The notes: generated by a model from the sequence alone, not told the origin. A DNA stretch of 64,000 nt from Oleiagrimonas soli (GCF_000761445.1 NZ_KN196470.1:2434732-2498731), one strand, 5' to 3'; counted from the stretch's first letter, positions 36,676 to 46,899 are shown. Numbers and translations: made by a program.

Positions 36676-39009
36676 TCAGAAGTTGTAGCGCGCGCTGAGG
36701 TACCAGTTGCGCGGCATCGCGTAGTAGGCGGTCTGGATGTTGCCGACGCTGGAGAATTCCTGCGCGTCGGTCTTGTAGACCTTGTCGCCCAGGTTGCGCA
36801 CGCCGGCGCGCCACTGCCAGTTGCCGTCCGCCGAGTCGTACACGCCGAACAGGCCGGTCACCGTGTAGGCCTTTTGCATCAGGCCCGGACGGTTGTCGAC
36901 GCTGAGCCAGGTGTCGCTGCGATAGGAGGCGTCGGCGCCGAAGGTCAGCGCGGCGCCGCTGGACAGGCCGAAGGTCTGCGTCACCGCCACCCGCGCGGTG
37001 AATTTCGGCGAGAACGGCACATGCTTGTGCAGGTCCGGGTCGTACAGCGGATCGCTCGGGTTGAGGCGGTGGTCGTCGAACTTCTCGTACTTGGCGTCCA
37101 TCCAGGCCAGCTGCGTGGACAGCCGCGTGCCGTCGCCGACCAGCGCGGTGCCCTCGAATTCCAGACCCTGGATGCGCAGCTTGGCGGCGTTGAGCACCGG
37201 GAAGTCGAAGCTCGGCGTCAGCGAGCCGGGGTTGACCACGTCGGACACGCGCGCCTGGAAGTCGCTGTAGTTGGAACGATAGGCCGCCAGGTTGCCCTGC
37301 AGACGGTTGTCCGCCGAGCGCATCTTCAGACCCATTTCGTAGGTCCACACGTACTCCGGATTGAACACCGGATCGGCCGCTTCGTTGGGATCGTTGGCAC
37401 GGCCGTTGAAGCCGCCCGACTTGAAGCCGCGGTTGGCCGAGATGTAGCCCATCACCTGCGGAGTGAACTGCTTCTGCAGGCTGAGCGACGGCGTGACCGC
37501 GCTCCACGACTTGCTGGCGTGATCGATCACCGCCTGCGGATCCGCGCTGAAGGCCTGCAGCGGCGCGCCGAAGAAGGCGCTGGTGGTGCGCCAGTAGTGC
37601 TTGGTTTCCTTGGTGTAGCGCACGCCCGCGGCCAGCGTCCAGGTCGGCGCGAAGGTCCAGTTCACGTGCGCGAAACCGGCGTAGCTCTTGTTCTGCAGAT
37701 CGTCGTCGATGGTGCGCAGGAAGTCGATCGGCAGCCCGCCGAAACGGATGAAGTCGTTGGCGTAGGCTTCCTGGTGCGACGGCACTTTCTCGTCCAGGTA
37801 GTACAGGCCGTAGACCGCTTCCAGGTTGTCGCCGTTGTTGTACTGCAGCTGCAGTTCCTGGCTGAACTGCTTCTGGTGGAAGTCGACCAGCACGTCGCCG
37901 AGCTGGAACTGCGAGGCGTCGATGTCGATGTACGAATGGCTGTCGAGCTTGCGGTAGGCGGTGATGCTCTTCAGGTTCCAGTCGCCGGACAACTTCCAGT
38001 TCATGTGCAGCGCCGCGCCCTTGTGTTCGAGCTTCTGTCCCTTGCCCGGACCGAACGACGTCTGCGAGTGGAAGTCGTACTTGCCGCCCGGCGGCGTGTA
38101 CAGCAGCACCGGACCCAGCAGCAGATCGGTGGCGTACAGCGGCGCGGTCGGCTGGCCCAGGGTCAGTGCGGTGTCCTGCTTGGTGTAATCCAGCGCCAGG
38201 GTCGCGTCGAAGCTTTCGCTCGGCGCCCAGCGCAACTTGCCGCGCACCGCCTTGGTGTCGTCGTTGTTGTACTTGCGTCCGGTGGTCGGGTCGGTGACGA
38301 AGCCGTCGCTCTTGGTGTAGATGCCGGCCAGACTGCCCGCCAGCGTGTCGCTGAGCGGACCGGTGAAGTAGAACTGCCCCTGCCGGCGACCGAAGCTGCC
38401 GACCTTCACCTCGACCGAACCGCCCGGCGTCTGGCTGGGCTGCTTGGTGATGATCTTGATCGCGCCGCCGGTGGAATTCTTGCCGTATAGCGTGCCCTGC
38501 GGTCCGCGCAAAACCTCGACGTGATCGACGTCGAACAGGTCGAACAACGCGCCCTGGATGCGCGAGTAGTACACGTCGTCGACGTACATGCCGACGCCCG
38601 GATCGAAGGTCTGCAAGGCATCCGGCTGACCGATGCCGCGGATGAACACGTTCACCGACGACGACGAACCGCGCCCCTGCACGATGTTCAGGCCCGGCAC
38701 CGCGCCCTGCAGGCCGTCGATGTTGTTGGCCTGCAGATCCTTGAGGTCGTCCGCGCTGAAAGCGCTGACCGCGACCGGCACCTTCTCCAGATTCTCGCTG
38801 CGGCGGCGCGCGGTGACCGTGACGGTCTGCAACTCGGTGGCCTCGGCGCGCTTCTTCTGCGCTTCGGTCTCGGGCTTGCCCTGCGCGCCGGCGGGCGCGT
38901 TCTGCATCACCGGCGCGGCATCGCGCGCGACGGACGGCTGCGCGGCCTGCACGCACAGCGGCGTGCCGAAGGCGGCGGCGATGGCCACACAAAGGATCTG
39001 ACGTTTCAT
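36676..39009 (-). CDS. TonB-dependent outer-membrane receptor
   Basis: A 777-aa receptor. Signal peptide 1-22, TonB-box-like TVTVTARRR near residue 62, plug domain about 75-190 (VFIRGIG, VEVLRGPQGTLYGKNSTGG), then a 22-strand barrel ending in YLSARYNF. Placement between a surface PHB depolymerase and a 3HB permease, and a promoter region shared with that permease, make 3HB oligomers the likely cargo. The LYGKNSTGGAIKI form is seen in receptors for varied small organics, so cargo remains inference. The start has GGGGGA upstream. Confidence 0.9.
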   Translation of the reverse strand: MKRQILCVAIAAAFGTPLCVQAAQPSVARDAAPVMQNAPAGAQGKPETEAQKKRAEATELQTVTVTARRRSENLEKVPVAVSAFSADDLKDLQANNIDGLQGAVPGLNIVQGRGSSSSVNVFIRGIGQPDALQTFDPGVGMYVDDVYYSRIQGALFDLFDVDHVEVLRGPQGTLYGKNSTGGAIKIITKQPSQTPGGSVEVKVGSFGRRQGQFYFTGPLSDTLAGSLAGIYTKSDGFVTDPTTGRKYNNDDTKAVRGKLRWAPSESFDATLALDYTKQDTALTLGQPTAPLYATDLLLGPVLLYTPPGGKYDFHSQTSFGPGKGQKLEHKGAALHMNWKLSGDWNLKSITAYRKLDSHSYIDIDASQFQLGDVLVDFHQKQFSQELQLQYNNGDNLEAVYGLYYLDEKVPSHQEAYANDFIRFGGLPIDFLRTIDDDLQNKSYAGFAHVNWTFAPTWTLAAGVRYTKETKHYWRTTSAFFGAPLQAFSADPQAVIDHASKSWSAVTPSLSLQKQFTPQVMGYISANRGFKSGGFNGRANDPNEAADPVFNPEYVWTYEMGLKMRSADNRLQGNLAAYRSNYSDFQARVSDVVNPGSLTPSFDFPVLNAAKLRIQGLEFEGTALVGDGTRLSTQLAWMDAKYEKFDDHRLNPSDPLYDPDLHKHVPFSPKFTARVAVTQTFGLSSGAALTFGADASYRSDTWLSVDNRPGLMQKAYTVTGLFGVYDSADGNWQWRAGVRNLGDKVYKTDAQEFSSVGNIQTAYYAMPRNWYLSARYNF

Positions 39010-39079
39010 GTTTTCCCCCGCAAGAATGTCTCTAGGACAGCGTGCAACGAGGCTATCGGCAAGCCCCTGGCGTCACACT

Positions 39080-39093
39080 TGTACTTTGGTCCA
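39080..39093. promoter_or_regulatory. Putative response-regulator site, TonB receptor/GntP permease promoter
   Basis: TGTACTTTGGTCCA, an imperfect GTAC-N4-GTAC inverted repeat, lies in the 142-bp divergent region. Its centre is 31.5 bases upstream of a -10-like GATACT (39118-39123) for the permease. It is the partner of the site at 30488-30501. Confidence 0.5.
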
Positions 39094-39151
39094 GTGGGAC
39101 GCACGGCAGCGCATGCCGATACTCGGAACCTCCACGAGTGGGGGAAAACGC

Positions 39152-40549
39152 ATGAGTTTCGTGATCGTGCTGGCAGCGCTGGCCTTCCTGATGTTCGCGG
39201 CCTATCGCGGGCACAGCGTGATCCTGTTCGCGCCGATCGCCGCGCTGGGCGCGGTGCTGCTGACCGATCCGTCGCTGGTCGCGCCGATGTTCACCGGCCT
39301 GTTCATGGCCAAGATGGTCGGCTTCCTGAAACTCTACTTCCCCGTGTTCATGCTCGGCGCGGTGTTCGGCAAGCTGATCGAGCTGTCGGGTTTCTCCAAA
39401 TCCATCGTCGCCGCCACCATCGGCCTGCTCGGCCGCGGCCGCGCGATGCTGTCGATCGTGCTGGTGTGCGCGCTGCTGACCTACGGCGGCGTGTCGCTGT
39501 TCGTGGTGGTGTTCGCGGTGTACCCGTTCGCGGCCGAACTGTTCCGCCAGTCCGACATTCCCAAGCGCCTGATCCCCGGCACCATCGCGCTGGGCGCGTT
39601 CACCTTCACCATGGATTCGCTGCCGGGCACGCCGCAGATCCAGAACATCATTCCGACCAGCTTCTTCGGCACCACCGCCTGGGCTGCGCCATGGCTGGGC
39701 ACGCTGGGAGGCGTGTTCATCCTCGTCGTCGGCATGAGCTACCTGGAATGGCGTCGCCGCAAGGCCGCGCGCGCCGGCGAAGGCTACGGCGAGAACCTGG
39801 TCAACGAGCCGGCCCCGTTCCAAGGCGGCAAGCTGGCCAACCCGGTCATCGCCGTCCTGCCGCTGGTGCTGGTGGGCGTGACCAACAAGGTATTCACCGA
39901 CATGATCCCGCGGCTGTACGGCGAGTCCACGTCGTTCGCGCCCGCCGTGGTCGGCAAGGCCGAACCGGTGGTGCAGCAGGTGTCGCGCGTGGCCGGCATC
40001 TGGGCCGTGGAAGGCGCGCTGCTGGTCGGCATTCTGTGCGTGCTCGCGTTCGCCTGGCGGCCGGTGAAGCAGCGCTTCGCCGACGGCAGCAAGGCCGCGG
40101 TCGGCGGCGCGCTGCTGGCGTCGATGAACACCGCCTCCGAATACGGCTTCGGCGCGGTGATCGCCGCCCTGCCCGGCTTCCGCGTGGTCGCCGACGCGCT
40201 ACACGCGATTCCCAACCCGCTGGTCAACGAAGCCGTGACCGTGACCGCCCTGGCCGGTGTCACCGGCTCGGCCTCGGGCGGCATGAGCATCGCGCTCGGC
40301 GCGATGGCCGACACCTTCGTCGCCAACGCGCATGCCGCGGGCATTCCGCTGGAGGTCTTCCACCGCGTCGCGGCGATGGCTTCCGGCGGCATGGACACGC
40401 TGCCGCACAACGGCGCGGTCATCACCCTGCTGGCGGTCACCGGCCTGACCCATCGTCAGTCCTACAAGGACATCTTCGCCATCACCGTCATCAAGACGCT
40501 GGCCGTGTTCGTGGTGATCGCCCTGTACTACCTGACCGGGCTGGTCTAG
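39152..40549 (+). CDS. GntP-family permease, probable 3-hydroxybutyrate importer
   Basis: A 465-aa membrane protein with about 12 helices and GntP-family features (FFGTTAWAAPWLGTLGG, NPLVNEAVTVTALAGVTGSA, AAMASGGMDTLPHNGAVITL). GntP proteins are proton symporters for gluconate and hydroxy acids. The subgroup found beside bdhA genes is associated with D-3-hydroxybutyrate uptake. The ATG at 39152 is preceded by GTGGGGGAAAACGC, almost the same leader as the divergent TonB receptor gene. A 330-bp gap follows. Confidence 0.88.
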   Translation: MSFVIVLAALAFLMFAAYRGHSVILFAPIAALGAVLLTDPSLVAPMFTGLFMAKMVGFLKLYFPVFMLGAVFGKLIELSGFSKSIVAATIGLLGRGRAMLSIVLVCALLTYGGVSLFVVVFAVYPFAAELFRQSDIPKRLIPGTIALGAFTFTMDSLPGTPQIQNIIPTSFFGTTAWAAPWLGTLGGVFILVVGMSYLEWRRRKAARAGEGYGENLVNEPAPFQGGKLANPVIAVLPLVLVGVTNKVFTDMIPRLYGESTSFAPAVVGKAEPVVQQVSRVAGIWAVEGALLVGILCVLAFAWRPVKQRFADGSKAAVGGALLASMNTASEYGFGAVIAALPGFRVVADALHAIPNPLVNEAVTVTALAGVTGSASGGMSIALGAMADTFVANAHAAGIPLEVFHRVAAMASGGMDTLPHNGAVITLLAVTGLTHRQSYKDIFAITVIKTLAVFVVIALYYLTGLV

Positions 40550-40879
40550 ACCCGTGCACGGCGGCGCGCAGCGAAACGAAAAGGCGGCGATACCCGCGAC
40601 GTGCCGGGCCGACGCATCGCACTCCGACGCGTGGCGCGACGGAGTCGCACGGAATACGGCACGAGGACGCGATCCATCGCCCGCGCATCAGGGAGGCGCA
40701 CAGCCTCCGTGACGCTCGTGCCGGAGCCGGTCGCACGTCCACAGGAAACCGCAGGCACGCGGGCACGGACAGGGATCGCAAGGCTGCGCGCACCGGTTCC
40801 GGCGCACCACATGCACGGCTGTATCGACCCCGCATCGGGGGACGCGGGGACATCTCGGCAACGCAAGGGAGGAACCATC
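40550..40879. other. Intergenic stretch before the lipase, no supported gene
   Basis: A 330-bp GC-rich stretch between the permease and the lipase. A GGAGGC-GCCTCC hairpin at about 40690-40707 is the only clear structure. The lipase frame is open through most of it, but no start there is better supported than 40880. It may hold the lipase promoter. Confidence 0.5.
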
Positions 40880-41581
40880 ATGCACGTCAAACGCCTGATC
40901 CTGGGCCTCGCGGCCCTGCTTCTGCTGGCTCCGCTGGGGGTGCTGCACGCGGCCTGCCACGACAACGTGGTGCTGGTGCACGGCAACACCGGATCGCCCT
41001 CGGACTTCGACAACACCCGCCAGGAACTGCTGTCGCGCGGCTACAGCGCCTCGCAGATCTTCACGCCGAACTGGGGCAGCAAGACCTGCGCCGCCTGCAA
41101 CGACCACAACGGATCGGAGGAGACGCCGGTCGCCAACGCCATCGTCGACGCCATCGCCGCCTCGTGCACCGGCAAGATCGACGTCATCGGTCACTCGATG
41201 GGTGCGACGCTGGCCGCGCACGAGATCGTCAAGCTGGGCGCGCGTCCCTACGTCGACACCTTCGTCGGCATCGCCGGTGCCTTCCGCGGTCTGTGGTCGT
41301 GCGGCATGTATCCGTACAACGTGTGGAACGCCACCTGCGGTTCGTGGGGGCTGTCGGTCAACAGTCCGTTCCTCAACGATCTGTACGGCCGACGCTTCGG
41401 CGACAAGGTCTACTCGATCAAGTCGTGGTCCGACGAGATCAACTGCTCCACCGGCACCTGCCTGGTCTACGGCGTGCACACCTCGTCGATCTGGGGCGAG
41501 GACGGCAGCCTGACCTATCCCTACGGCCACTATGGCCTGCTCTGGTACACCGCGGCCGATCAGGTCAACCTGATCCAGTGA
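40880..41581 (+). CDS. Secreted class 2 lipase / PhaZ7-like PHB depolymerase
   Basis: A 233-aa exported alpha/beta hydrolase. Signal peptide 1-24 ends LHAA. Oxyanion-hole region VVLVHGNTG and nucleophile motif GHSMGA. The segment after the nucleophile, GIAGAFRGLWSCGMYPYN, then NATCGSWG, closely resembles the region of the native-PHB depolymerase PhaZ7 as I remember it (AG-x-x-RGLYSC followed by TCGS). At least six Cys suggest disulfides outside the cell. Triacylglycerol lipase is the main alternative. AGGGAGGA before the ATG fixes the start. It is the last gene of the 3HB cluster on the plus strand. Confidence 0.8.
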   Translation: MHVKRLILGLAALLLLAPLGVLHAACHDNVVLVHGNTGSPSDFDNTRQELLSRGYSASQIFTPNWGSKTCAACNDHNGSEETPVANAIVDAIAASCTGKIDVIGHSMGATLAAHEIVKLGARPYVDTFVGIAGAFRGLWSCGMYPYNVWNATCGSWGLSVNSPFLNDLYGRRFGDKVYSIKSWSDEINCSTGTCLVYGVHTSSIWGEDGSLTYPYGHYGLLWYTAADQVNLIQ

Positions 41582-41588
41582 AGCTTGC

Positions 41589-41619
41589 GGACACGGTCGT
41601 TGCAACGGCGGCCGTGTCC
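41589..41619 (+). terminator. Hairpin after the lipase gene
   Basis: GGACACGG and CCGTGTCC form an eight-pair stem eight bases after the stop codon. No T-run. Confidence 0.45.
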
Positions 41620-41694
41620 CGACCGGTCATTCGCGCCCAACGACGACGCCCCGCCGGAAGGCTGCCGTTCATATCGCTTCGGCTAATTTTCCCG

Positions 41695-41700
41695 TATAAT
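41695..41700 (+). promoter_or_regulatory. -10 box upstream of typA
   Basis: Perfect TATAAT 57 bases before the typA ATG; no good -35 element at normal spacing. Confidence 0.5.
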
Positions 41701-41756
41701 CGCGCGCTTCACTCCACCACAGAGGCGGCGCGACCTACAGGTCGGGCCGGTTTCGC

Positions 41757-43601
<1,845 letters not shown>

Positions 43602-43631
43602 CGCAACGCCAGCATCGGCGAAGAGCCTCCA

Positions 43632-43722
43632 AAGTCATCATCCCGGCGAAAGCCGGGACCCAGCGACTTCACGAGGCGCCGATGAGATGCGAGATCCCGG
43701 CATCCGCCGGGATGACGGCCGA
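43632..43722. repeat. Dispersed palindromic repeat, copy 2
   Basis: Follows typA. It contains ATCATCCCGGCGAAAGCCGGGA, then CCCAGCGACTT, and ends with ATCCCGGCATCCGCCGGGAT before GACGG. The unit at 43697-43717 is the inverted, 20 of 21 match of 1432-1452. Same element family as copy 1 but with the outer units in facing orientation. Confidence 0.6.
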
Positions 43723-43810
43723 TGATGTGTCCAAGCTGCGGTAGGTACGCGATATTTCTCGTGTGCCACCGCACGACATGTGACGTCACGCCCAGAGGAT
43801 CGCGCAGCCA

Positions 43811-43839
43811 TCGCCAAGCCATGGCCTAGGCCTTAGACT
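43811..43839 (+). promoter_or_regulatory. Promoter of the Dph6-like gene, possibly leaderless
   Basis: TCGCCA (43811-43816), 17-base spacer, TAGACT (43834-43839), with the ATG only seven bases later and no visible Shine-Dalgarno. Transcription would begin at or next to the start codon. Confidence 0.4.
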
Positions 43840-43846
43840 GGCTGGC

Positions 43847-44536
43847 ATGACCAAACCCGCTCCCGTACTGCTGGCATGGAGCGGCGGCAAGGACTGTCTG
43901 ATGGCGCTCGAAGCCCTTCGCGCCGATCCGTCATGGCAGCCCGTCGCCCTGCTCACCACCGTCACCCGCACCTTCGACCGCATCGCCATGCACGGCATCC
44001 GCCGCGACGTGCTGGAACGTCAGGCGCAGGCGCTCGAACTGCCGCTGCTGACCGCCGAAATCGATTGGCCCAGCAGCAACGACGCCTACGAAAAGGCGCA
44101 TGCCGCAGCGCTGCAAGCGGCCGCCGCGCGCTGGCCCGGCCTGCGGCACTGCGCGTACGGCGATCTGTTCCTCGAAGATGTACGCGCCTACCGCGAGCAG
44201 CAGCTGGCGCGAATGAGCTGGGAAGGCGTGTTTCCACTCTGGAAGATGGACACCGCTCGAGTGGCCCGCCACTTCGTGCAGACCGGACATCGCGCCATGC
44301 TGGTCTGCGTCGATACCACCCAGCTCGACGCCTCGTTCTGCGGACGCGCCTTCGACGACGCGTTGCTGGACGCGCTGCCGGAGGGTGTCGATCCCTGCGG
44401 CGAAAACGGCGAATTCCACACCCTCGCGTTCGCCGGCCCGGCCTTCCGCGCACCGATCGCGCTGCAACGCGGCGAATCCGTGCTGCGCGACGAACGCTTC
44501 CAGTACACCGACTTCCTGCTCGACGATGGCGACTGA
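43847..44536 (+). CDS. Dph6-related PP-loop ATP pyrophosphatase (DUF71)
   Basis: A 229-aa protein of the diphthine-ammonia ligase/DUF71 superfamily. The N-terminal PP-loop SGGKD (residues 12-16) adenylates a substrate; the late GENGEFHTLAFAGP (from about 185) is the family hallmark. Bacteria lack diphthamide, so the substrate is a different amidation target, possibly linked to cofactor or nucleotide metabolism. It overlaps the next gene by 11 bp. Confidence 0.88.
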   Translation: MTKPAPVLLAWSGGKDCLMALEALRADPSWQPVALLTTVTRTFDRIAMHGIRRDVLERQAQALELPLLTAEIDWPSSNDAYEKAHAAALQAAAARWPGLRHCAYGDLFLEDVRAYREQQLARMSWEGVFPLWKMDTARVARHFVQTGHRAMLVCVDTTQLDASFCGRAFDDALLDALPEGVDPCGENGEFHTLAFAGPAFRAPIALQRGESVLRDERFQYTDFLLDDGD

Positions 44537-45032
44537 GTCCGCGCCGATTCTCCCCGACATGCTGCAGCCCGGCCTGCGCCTGGTGTTCTGCGGCACCGCA
44601 CCGAGCCGCCGCTCGGCCAGCGAGGCCGCGTACTACGCCCATCCCGGCAACGCCTTCTGGCGCACGCTGCACGAAGTGGGCATCACGCCACGTCGCTTCG
44701 CGCCGGCGGAGTTCCCGCAGTTGCTCGCGCTGGGCGTCGGGCTGACCGACCTTTCCAAGCACCACTCCGGCAATGACAACCAACTGCCGCGCGACGCCTT
44801 CGATCTGGATGCCTTCGAGGCGCGCATCCGGCGGCATGCACCCGAAGCGATTGCCTTCACCAGCAAGAATGCGGCGCGTGCCTGGCTGCGTCATGCGGTG
44901 GACTACGGTTGGCAGGACGAACGGCTCGGCGACACGCGCCTGTTCGTGCTGCCTTCGCCGTCCGGACAGGCCCGCTCGGCCTGGCGCATCGAGCCCTGGC
45001 AGGCCGTGTCCGACTGGCTGCACACCCGCTAG
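44526..45032 (+). CDS. Mug-type mismatch-specific DNA glycosylase
   Basis: A 168-aa uracil-DNA glycosylase superfamily protein of the TDG/Mug branch, excising uracil or thymine-like bases from mispairs. Family features: HPGNAFWRTLHEVG after residue 38 and the late intercalation motif LPSPSG. Motif 1 is FCGTAPS rather than the GINPG of E. coli Mug, so the Asn that positions water in Mug is Ala here. The ATG at 44526 overlaps the previous gene and gives a normal-length protein. Activity is uncertain because of the motif 1 change. Confidence 0.82.
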   Translation: MATESAPILPDMLQPGLRLVFCGTAPSRRSASEAAYYAHPGNAFWRTLHEVGITPRRFAPAEFPQLLALGVGLTDLSKHHSGNDNQLPRDAFDLDAFEARIRRHAPEAIAFTSKNAARAWLRHAVDYGWQDERLGDTRLFVLPSPSGQARSAWRIEPWQAVSDWLHTR

Positions 45033-45123
45033 ACGCGTCCGGCGATCGACGACGACCGGCTGCGGGCGAACGCGGTAACATGCATGGCAGCCTTCGTGCT
45101 CCATGACCTCAGGGGAATTGTTG

Positions 45124-46872
45124 ATGAAGATCTGGACCGTACCGGGATGGGCGCTGTTGTCCGGAATCGCCGCCGCCGCGAGTGCATCGCCGCCAGCGAC
45201 GCCGCCGGCCGCGCCCGTCGTGCCCAACATCTACGCGTCCATTCCGACGCTGCAGAAGCGCATGGACCAGGGCCAGCTCAGCGCCGAGGATCTGGCGCGC
45301 GCCTTCATCATGCGCATTGCAGCCAAGGACCAGTCCGGCCCCAACGTCAATTCGGTGCTGGAGATCAATCCCGACGCACTCGAAATCGCCCGCCAGCGCG
45401 ACGAGCAGCGTGCCAGCGCACCGACGTCGCACCCGCCGCTGCTCGGCATTCCGGTGCTGCTCAAGGACAACATCGACACCGGCGATCGCATGCAGACCAC
45501 CGCCGGTTCGCTGGCGCTGGTCGGCCCGCCCGCGCCCCGCGACGCCACCGTCGCACTGAAGCTGCGCGCGGCGGGGATGGTGCTGTTGGGCAAGACCAAC
45601 CTCAGCGAATGGGCCAATTTCCGCTCGACGCATGCCTCCAGCGGCTGGAGCGGTCGTGGCGGCCTGACGCGCAATCCGTACGTGCTCAATCGCAGCGCCT
45701 GCGGCTCCAGTTCGGGTTCGGCCGCCGCCGTGGCGGCCGGCTTCGTCACGGTCGCCATCGGCACCGAGACGGACGGTTCCGTGATCTGCCCGTCGGCGGC
45801 CAACGGCATCGTCGGCATCAAGCCCACGGTCGGGCTGGTCAGCCGCGCCGGCATCATTCCGATCAGCCACAGCCAGGACACCGCCGGACCGATGGCGCGC
45901 ACCGTCGGCGACGCCGCGCGCCTGCTCACCGCGATGGCCGGCAGCGATCCACAGGACCCGGCCACCCGCGAAGCGGATCTGCACGCCACCGACTACACCC
46001 GCTTCCTCGATCCGCAGGGACTGCGCGGCAAGCGCATCGGCGTGGTGCGCGCACTGACCGGCTACAGCCCGGCCACCGACCGCATCCTGGATCAGTCCAT
46101 CGCGGCCATGCGCGCCGCCGGCGCCATCGTCATCGACCCGGTGAAACTGCCGCACCTGAACGAATTCGGCGATGCCGAATTCACCGTGCTGCTGTACGAG
46201 TTCAAGCACGATCTCAATGCCTATCTGGCCACGCGGCCGCGCCTGAAGGTGCATTCGCTGGCCGACCTCATCGCCTACAACAAGGCGCACGCGGACACCG
46301 AGATGCCCTGGTTTGGACAGGAACTGTTCCTGAAAGCCGAATCCATGGGACCGTTGACCGACAAGGCCTATCTCGACGCCCGGCAGAAGGCGCACCGTCT
46401 AGCCGGGCCGGAAGGCATCGACGCCGCCCTCGCCGCGCAGCACCTGGACGCACTGGTGGCGCCAGCCCAGGGGCCGGCGTGGGTGACCGATCTGGTCAAC
46501 GGCGACAACGACGGCGGCAACGGCTACGGCACGGCCGCCGTGGCCGGTTATCCATCGATCACCGTACCCGCCGGCTTCGTGCATGGCCTGCCGGTCGGCG
46601 TGGTGTTCTTCGCCGGCAAGTGGAGCGAACCGACGCTGATCCGCATCGCCTACGGCTTCGAGCAGCACACGCACGCACGCCGTCGTCCGCATTTCTTCCC
46701 GACGGTGCTGGAAGAGACGCCGCAAGCGGATGCACCAGCGGAAAACGCGACCGCTCCCGCGGCAGCCTCGGTAGCGACGCCGTCGAGCACACCCGTACCG
46801 GCAGCCTCAAGTGCGCCGGTACCCGCGGCAAGCGTTCCAGCGCCTGCCACCACGGTGCCAACCTCTGGCTAG
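45124..46872 (+). CDS. Exported amidase signature family hydrolase
   Basis: A 582-aa amidase with a signal peptide (about 1-30, Ala-rich). The Ser-cisSer-Lys triad is visible: Lys in LLKDNIDTGD, and the Ser-rich ACGSSSGSAAAVAAG with TDGSVICPS. A Pro/Ala/Ser/Thr-rich tail of about 55 residues follows the domain and may span the cell wall or act as a linker. Bacterial exported members hydrolyse peptide amides or aryl amides; the substrate here is unknown. The ATG at 45124 has AGGGG eight bases upstream; an in-frame ATG at 45103 is less likely. Confidence 0.9.
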   Translation: MKIWTVPGWALLSGIAAAASASPPATPPAAPVVPNIYASIPTLQKRMDQGQLSAEDLARAFIMRIAAKDQSGPNVNSVLEINPDALEIARQRDEQRASAPTSHPPLLGIPVLLKDNIDTGDRMQTTAGSLALVGPPAPRDATVALKLRAAGMVLLGKTNLSEWANFRSTHASSGWSGRGGLTRNPYVLNRSACGSSSGSAAAVAAGFVTVAIGTETDGSVICPSAANGIVGIKPTVGLVSRAGIIPISHSQDTAGPMARTVGDAARLLTAMAGSDPQDPATREADLHATDYTRFLDPQGLRGKRIGVVRALTGYSPATDRILDQSIAAMRAAGAIVIDPVKLPHLNEFGDAEFTVLLYEFKHDLNAYLATRPRLKVHSLADLIAYNKAHADTEMPWFGQELFLKAESMGPLTDKAYLDARQKAHRLAGPEGIDAALAAQHLDALVAPAQGPAWVTDLVNGDNDGGNGYGTAAVAGYPSITVPAGFVHGLPVGVVFFAGKWSEPTLIRIAYGFEQHTHARRRPHFFPTVLEETPQADAPAENATAPAAASVATPSSTPVPAASSAPVPAASVPAPATTVPTSG

Positions 46873-46874
46873 AC

Positions 46875-46899
46875 CGTACCGATGTAGAGCATCGGTACG
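46875..46899 (+). terminator. Hairpin after the amidase gene
   Basis: CGTACCGATG and CATCGGTACG form a ten-pair stem with a five-base loop, two bases after the stop codon. No T-run. Confidence 0.4.

Noticed and set aside
35369..38992. A 1207-codon minus-strand open frame across the TonB receptor and depolymerase
   Set aside because: It is a +1 shadow of both real genes with Arg/Pro-rich low-complexity translation and no family resemblance.
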